Assembly: GCA_025175895.1 (NCBI GenBank)
Contig: CM045989.1
Span: forward strand, 131,081,272-131,145,271
DNA: 64,000 bases
Origin: Wurfbainia villosa
Taxonomy: Eukaryota > Streptophyta > Magnoliopsida > Zingiberales > Zingiberaceae
Reading direction: 5' to 3'
The position numbers were made by a program, and so were the translations under genes. The notes below the pieces were generated by a model. The model was given only the letters and a program-made list of their open reading frames with translations, was not told the DNA's origin and did not search any database. Positions within the stretch are counted from its first letter, which is position 1. Every line of letters begins with the position of its first letter. Positions 58,230 to 64,000 of the stretch are shown here, piece after piece.

Positions 58230-61200
58230 TGTTGGTGCAATCGGCCCAGGTCACAATTGATCAGACTCGAGTTTGACTCGAGTAGTGTTTTGATGTTTTG
58301 ATCATTGTTTGATAATGGATTGACTATATAGTTGACATGGGGTTGACCATATGATGGAGAAGTCCAAGTCTTGAGTACTTGGCATGGAAAGTCCAAGCAT
58401 GAGTTTTGGCAAGGGAAAGTCCAAGCTTGAGTCTTGGCAATTGGAAAGTCCAACATGGGTTGGCAAGGAAAGTCCAAGGGTGTAGTCTTGGCCACGTAAG
58501 TCCAATTGTATAGTCTTGGCAGTGAAAATCAAAGTCATGGGTACTTGGCATTTGGGAAGTCCAAGTGTGTAGTCTTGGCCACGTAAGTCCAAGTGTGTAG
58601 TCTTGGTGGTGAAAGTCCAAGGGTTGATATTGACAGCGTAAGGTCCAAGGGTGGAGTCTTGGCAGCATAAGTCTAATGGTTGGTGGCGTAAAGTCCAAGG
58701 GTGGAGTCTTGGCAGCATAAGTCCAATGGTTGGCGACGTAAAGTCCAAGCATGGGTCTTGACAGCATAAGCCCAAATGTGCCTTGGCGGTGTAGATCAGC
58801 TTAGCATGACAATAGCCGATGAAAGCACCTGAAGGCTAGCGTATGGATGAATTAGTCATGGATGACTTGGAGGGATCCGATTAGCGTGTGGCTGATGGAG
58901 GTGGCTAGAAGGCTTAGGTCTAGGCTAAGGGTGGTCTAGCAAGTATGAGGGCATCATACTTGAGTTTAAACCTCAAGGTTGAGTTTAGCAGTCGATTGGG
59001 GTTATGGACCAGTCGACTAGTCAAGTGTTTAACACTTGACAGCCGAGTCGACACTAAGCAGTCAACTGTTGTGAGTCGACTAGAGTTTGACTCCGCCAAA
59101 TAGCCTTGGCAGTCGACTGCCATAAATGGGTAGTCGACTGACATGGAGAGCAGTCGACTATTGCTGGTTTTGGTCGCGAAGCTAGAACGCTCGATAGCCG
59201 ACTGAGCAGTCGGCTACTGGTTTGAGCAGTTGACTACTGAGAATGGCAACCGACTGTAGTGTATCCATTGGCTTGAATGCTAACGTGGATCAAGTCCGTT
59301 GTGAGACAACGACACTGTTGGCAGTCGACTGCCAGGCGAAAATCCTGGTCGCGCGTGTTTGTGCAATCAGCCAAGGTCACGATTGATCGGACTCGAGTTT
59401 GACTCGAGCAATATTTTGATGTTAGATAAAATATATGACATGTAATTGTCATGGGAAGTCCAAGTGTGTAGCCTTGGCGGTGAAAGTTCAAGCATGGGGC
59501 TTGGCAATTGGAAGTCCAACATGGAGTTGGCAAGGGAAGACCAAGTGTGTAGCTTTGGCCACGTAAGTCCAAGTGTGTAGCCTTGGCAGTGAAAGTCTAA
59601 GTCATGGGGGCTTGGAATTTGGGAAGTCGAAGGGGTGGTTTGGCGGCGTAAGGCCAAGTGGTAGTCTTCAAAGCGTAAGTCCATATGTACCTTGGCAGTA
59701 TAGACACCGAGAGCATGACAATAGCCGAAGGAAGCACCTAGAGGCTAGCATACGAATGAACAAGTCATGGATGACTTGGAGGGATCCACGCATGGATGAA
59801 CAAGTCATGGATGACTTGGAGAGATCGAGTAGGCGCGAGGCTAGCAAAGGTGGCTAGAAGGCTTAGGTCTAGGCTAAGGATGGTCTAGTAAGTATGAGGG
59901 CATCATACTTGGGTTAAACCTCATGGTTGAGGTTTACCAGTCGACTGGGGTGATGTCCCAATCGACTGGTGAGAGTCGACTGGTGCTCGACTGCATCGTA
60001 AGGCATAGCAATTGACTTCCAGCATTGGGCAGTCAACTGATGGCTTGAGTAGTCGACTGTCGTGGAGGGCAGTCGACTACTGGTGTTGGTCGTGAGCACA
60101 GAATGCTCAATAGCCGACTGATCAATCGGCTACAAGGTTGGCAGTAGACTGATGGTAATGGGCAGTCGACTTCCAGTGTATCCGTTGGCTGGATGCCAAC
60201 GTGGATTAGGCCATTGTCTCACAACGGCTATAGGAGCAGTCGACTGGGGCCTTATAACAGTCGACTACTAAGTGCGGAATCATCCCGAGACAAGCATAAA
60301 AGGAGGAGCTTGGGGAGGATTTCCACAGTGATTTTTGGGGAGATTTTGGAGGGGAATTGCTGTTGTATTCCAGACCTTCAAGAGCAAACCAAAGCAAGCA
60401 ACAAGCAAGAGTTCAAAGTCATTTGTTGTAAAGTTTTCTTTACGTATTTCATTATTGTCTTTGTATTTTCTTGTACTTCTTGTATTACGTTTGTAATTGC
60501 TTGTACGAGATTTCTCCACCTTCGACGTGTTGTCGAGAAGGAGTTTTAGTAGTGGTGTGTTCATCACTTGAGCTCGTTGAGCTCACCCGTGGAGTAGGAA
60601 CTCTAAGGATCCGAACCACGTATATCGATTGTCTCTTGTGTGTGGTGTATCGTTATTTTGTTTTATTATTATTATTCCACTGCGCATATTAACGATCATT
60701 GTAAACGAGCACGCAAGAACGATCGATTTCCGTCAAGCACGTTAATTAGGCTATTCAACCCCACTTCTAGCCAGGTCATGATCCTCCAACAGCGCGGAGG
60801 GATAAAAGGAGCTCAATGGGGAAGATTTCCACAGTGATTTTCTTGAGCGATTTGAAGGGGATAGTTGTTGCTTTCCAGTCCTTCAAGGCTAGTCCAAGGC
60901 GATCAACAAGCAAACATTCAAAAGCACATTTGTAAAGTTTTCTTTACTTGTATTTGTGTAGTTTATTTGTATTTACTTGTATTTATTTTTTATTATTGTA
61001 AGATCGCTTGTACGAGGTTTCTCCACCTCTGATGTGATATCGAGAAAGAGTTTATTGAGTAGTGGTGTATACATCACTAGAGCTCGTTGAGCTCGCCTTG
61101 TGGAGTAGGAACCCTAAGGTTATGAACCACGTATATCTTGTGTATTGTGTGCTTGTTATTTCATTTATGCTTTATTATTATTTCTGCTGTGCATATTAAT

Positions 61201-61302
61201 GAATATTGCAGACAAGCACGCAAGCGCGATCGAATTCCATCAAGCAACGAAAATGTGCCATTTAACCCCCCCCCCCCTCTAGCACTCACCGAAGTTTTTA
61301 AA
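58230..61302 (+). repeat. 3' LTR of the gag-only element, split by a solo LTR
   Basis: The first part is 58230-59355 and the second 60797-61302; together they match the 5' LTR. The CCAAG hairpin array is at 58360-58790, palindromes at 58980-59345 and the AGTA/GAA hairpin at 61099-61131. The last bases read TTTTTAAA where the 5' LTR has TTCCTACA. Confidence 0.9.
59356..60791 (+). mobile_element. Solo LTR (1436 bp) nested in the 3' LTR
   Basis: TGTTTGTGCAATCAG to CTCCAACA with a perfect TSD GCGCG (59351-59355 and 60792-60796). It belongs to the same family but is shorter: the CCAAG array (59455-59700) is reduced. Palindromes are at 59935-60260 and the AGTA/GAA hairpin at 60588-60620. Confidence 0.92.
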
Positions 61303-61307
61303 TTACG

Positions 61308-62378
61308 CATATGGAACTTTCTAGTTAAGTCTATGTGAGATTGTTCATGTGCCTTAGCTCCATGATAATACTACTCGATAGGACTAGAAAAATTTGCTAG
61401 GGATAAGGAGATCCTAAACAAATTAGTCTTGACTACAAGTTTTTCTTGAGGATAAGTAAAGATTTAAATATGTGGCAGTTTGATGCATGCATTTCATACC
61501 TATGCTTTTAGGATTATTTTGTAACTATTTTGGGTGTTTCATGATCATAAATTCATCACATCGTATTAGTTTCCATGTATTTTCATTCTATTTGTTCAAG
61601 AGACTACTTTTGTGCTTTATATGTTCATAGGGTATGAAGAACTCAGCTTTTTGGATACTTTCAGAGGCAAAATAGACTGAGAACAGTATCTACCATGAGC
61701 TACCAAAAGATCACACCATGACCATACACAATTGGAGTGCATTTAGAGGAGCCTTGGGAGGTCCAAAACCCACCACAAGCAGGTCATGTCTCCCATTGTA
61801 ACTCTGGAAAAAAATCTAATCCGAAACCAACACGACCAGGCCATGCCTCCTAGCATGGTCATGGCATGCTTCAGCCCGGATATTACAAAACAAATTTGAG
61901 ATTTTCTTCTCTAAATAATGAACAAACCAACTCTAAAAGGCCTATAAAAGAGACACAAAGCCTCCAACCAAGATCATCAAAGCCTAGAGGGGGTAAAGAA
62001 CAAGGAGACTACAGGTTGGTGACATCAATCCACCTTGGAGAGCCACTAAGGAGAAAAGATTCAAGACATAGGAAACTAGATAAATTTTTTTTTCTTATGT
62101 CTAAATTTTGTAACTCCTTTATGGAGTAGTCTCCCTAACTCTTAGGATTAGGAAGTAACTAGGGGTATTATTTTGATGAGTATATGCATTAATCCTTGTT
62201 TTATTTACGATGCATTTTTTATCGTGATTGATTTTTATATACTATATCCATTCCATCTGATCATGTCTTGCTAGCCTTGACTTAGTTGGTATCCTTCTTC
62301 AGATTAGACCAAGAGAAATCCTAATCAAGGCAAAGCAACTAAGGCACACAACTAGATCAGATTTGAGAGAGGGGGTCG
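61308..62378. other. Intergenic DNA, no gene recognised
   Basis: There is no convincing frame. The segment 61700-61865 has CACGACCAGGCCATG-like and GGTCATGTCTCCCA-like stretches that resemble LTR or UTR pieces of chromovirus-type Gypsy elements, but I found no ends or primer site. Confidence 0.4.
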
Positions 62379-64000
62379 TGTTGGTGCAATCAACCCAGGT
62401 CACGATTGACCAGACTCAAGTTAGACTCAAGTAGAGTTTTGATGTTTGATAATGGGTTTGACCATTATTTGACAATATGATTTGACCATATATTGACCAT
62501 GTGACTAGTAGATGATTGGGATATCCAAAGTCATATGGGGGAGATTTTTTGGGAGAGATTGTTGGAGCAATCAACCTCAGAAGTCCAAGTTTGGATACTT
62601 GGCATGGAAAGTTCAAGTATGGATACTTGGCATGGAAAGTCCAAGTTCAGATACTTAGCATGGAAAGTCCAAGAATGGTCTTGGCAAGGGAAGTCCAAGT
62701 TTGGATACTTGGCAAAGGAAAGTCCAAGTATCGATGCTTGGCAATTGGAAAGTCCAAGAATGGTCTTGGCCACGTAAGTCCTAGTGTGTAGTCTTGGCGG
62801 TTAAAGTCCAAACATTGAGGTTTGGCAATGGGAAAGTCCAAGGATATAGTTTTGGCAGTGCAAAGTCCAAGCATATAGTCTTGATGGCGTAAGTCAAAAT
62901 GAATCTTGGCAAGGAAGTCCAAGAGTGAGGTCTTGGCAACATAAGTCCATGCATGTAGTCTTGGTGGTGTAAAGTCCATGCATGTAGTCTTGGCAGCGTA
63001 AAGTCCATGTATGTAGTCTTGGCAGTGTAAAGTCCATGCATGAATCTAGAAAGGAAGTCCAAGGTGAGGTTTTGGCAGCATAAAATCCAAGCATGGAGTC
63101 TTGACAGCATAAATCCAAATGAAACTTGGTAAAGGACTCGGTTAACATGACATAGCCGATGGAAGCACCTGAAGGCCAATGCGAAGGGTGAAGGAGTCAT
63201 GGAGGACTCAGATGAATCCTGAGGCTATAAGGATGATATAGGTGGCTAGAAGGCTTAAGTCTAGACTAAGGGTAGTCGATCAAGTATGAGGGGATTATAC
63301 TTGAGTTAAACCTCATGCTTGTCGTTTACTAGTCGATTGGCCAAGTGAATGAAACTTGGGAGCCTAGTTTGACTCGAGTAGTCAACTGGGATTATGACGA
63401 GTTGACTGGTCGAGGAGTTGATTTGGCTCATTTGCTCGACTAAAACTCACAAGCTGTATCATGTATAATGGTCAAGGCATAGAATGTTGCGTAGTCGACT
63501 ATTGATTTGACAGTCGATTGCTGGTAAGGATAGTTGACTACTAGGGTATCCGTTGGGGTAATCCAATGTGGATTAGTCTGTTGTGAGACAATGGATAGGC
63601 GAGTAGTCAACTGCTAGGCAAAAATTGACCCGAGTTGCAAGTTTATAAGGAGCTTGAAAAGGAGGTTGATGCTTGTCAGTTCTTGAGGGATTTGAAGGGA
63701 AATGTTGCTGCAATTCCAAGTATTCAAAGCAACTAAAAAGCAAAGTGATCAAAAGCTCTCATTTGTAAAGTGTTTTCACTTGTATTTCTTCATTTGCTTT
63801 TGTATTTTATTTTTGGTTATATTGTTATTGCAATTCATATTGTAAGGGATTTCTGCACCTCTAAATTATATTCTGAGAAGAAGTAGTTTAGTAGAGTAGA
63901 CACTAAAGTCCAACCGTGGAGTAGGAACTGTAGGTTCTGAACCATGTAAAATATCATCTTGTGCTTGTGATTGTTTTATGTATTTCATTTCTACTTGTAT
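62379..64000 (+). repeat. LTR of the SIRE-like hairpin family, cut by the window end
   Basis: It starts TGTTGGTGCAATCAACCC after GGTCG (62374-62378, expected TSD). It carries the long-version insert with a second TGTTGGAGCAATCAACC at 62562, the CCAAG hairpin array at 62580-63135, palindromes at 63325-63610, an AAGTG-TTTT-CACTT hairpin at about 63770 and the AGTA/GAA hairpin at 63915-63946. The end should lie within about 100 bases of the window edge. Confidence 0.82.

Larger units (their letters stand above)
53017..61302 (+). mobile_element. Gag-only LTR element (TR-GAG-like), SIRE-related, with nested solo LTR
   Basis: The TSD is TTACG at 53012-53016 and 61303-61307. The 5' LTR is 1708 bp, the primer site is 54727-54738, gag is at 54786-56482, a 1.7-kb non-coding stretch follows, and the polypurine tract leads into the 3' LTR at 58230. 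I see no protease, integrase, RT or RNase H motif in any frame between gag and the 3' LTR. Non-autonomous elements that keep only gag are known in plants as TR-GAG. Without the nested solo LTR the element is about 6.8 kb. Confidence 0.88.

Noticed and set aside
58302..58775. Long minus-strand frames with repeated peptides such as PRLHPWTL and LGLPLP in the hairpin arrays (also 17640-17966, 35744-36142, 53116-53568, 62781-63200)
   Set aside because: They are translations of the LTR hairpin repeats. Frames exist because the unit lacks stops, and they differ between LTR copies.
61138..61338. Possible host genes in LTR ends (also 38277-38480, 46130-46381, 54504-54704)
   Set aside because: Short frames in non-coding LTR or leader DNA with no homology I recognise.
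61700..61870. Chromovirus LTR fragment
   Set aside because: Only a loose resemblance; no ends, primer site or TSD found, so not called as an element.

Overview
This window is a plant nuclear repeat region, probably from a large-genome angiosperm. A monocot is my guess with low confidence, and no species can be named. I found no host gene, rRNA, tRNA or CRISPR locus. Almost every recognisable reading frame belongs to an LTR retrotransposon or a LINE. The pol domains are the standard plant lineages: Copia Angela/Tork-like, Copia SIRE-like and Gypsy Tat. Primer sites match initiator-Met tRNA for the Copia elements and the GGCGCCGTCTGTG type for Gypsy.

Layout, with nesting resolved by target-site duplications (TSDs). 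(1) 1-8053: a decayed Angela/Tork-like Copia element (+), entered inside its 5' LTR. It appears to sit in the 3' LTR of (2). (2) 8054-30417: a Tat-lineage Gypsy element (-), about 15 kb without insertions. It has gag, protease, RT, RNase H, a second RNase H and integrase. Downstream of pol lies an 8-kb segment with antisense (+ strand), intron-containing Transposase_28/coiled-coil genes and a hairpin-rich tandem array. Its integrase is split by (3), a SIRE-like Copia element (-, 16803-24256, TSD CATTC). (4) 30418-33510: unassigned AT-rich DNA with a 454-bp tandem duplication. (5) 33515-43120: a 5'-truncated LINE (-) split by two solo LTRs. The first (34880-40954, TSD TAGAG) holds a collapsed LTR element (35733-38437) and another solo LTR (39205-40866); the second is 41128-42984. 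(6) 43711-52830: a second Angela/Tork-like element (+, TSD AGAAA) with 2.1-kb LTRs and a ruined coding region. (7) 53017-61302: a gag-only (TR-GAG-like) element (+, TSD TTACG), with a solo LTR (59356-60791, TSD GCGCG) inside its 3' LTR. (8) 62379 to the window end: another LTR of the same family.

The most interesting signals are structural rather than coding. The SIRE-type LTRs carry arrays of short hairpins (CCAAG...CTTGG) whose stems vary with compensation, and arrays of GTCGAC palindromes. All complete SIRE-type LTRs, and the Gypsy Tat LTR, share a two-stem hairpin. It has an AGTA/GAA internal loop (the loop-E/bulged-G consensus in RNA) and stems that covary between families. The Tat element carries a tandem array of about 58-bp monomers in which each monomer type has a different but self-complementary stem. 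Finally, many differences between duplicate LTRs fall at CAG or CTG trinucleotides, which become CG or CCG. This suggests either consensus error at CHG-methylated sites or a context-specific mutational process.
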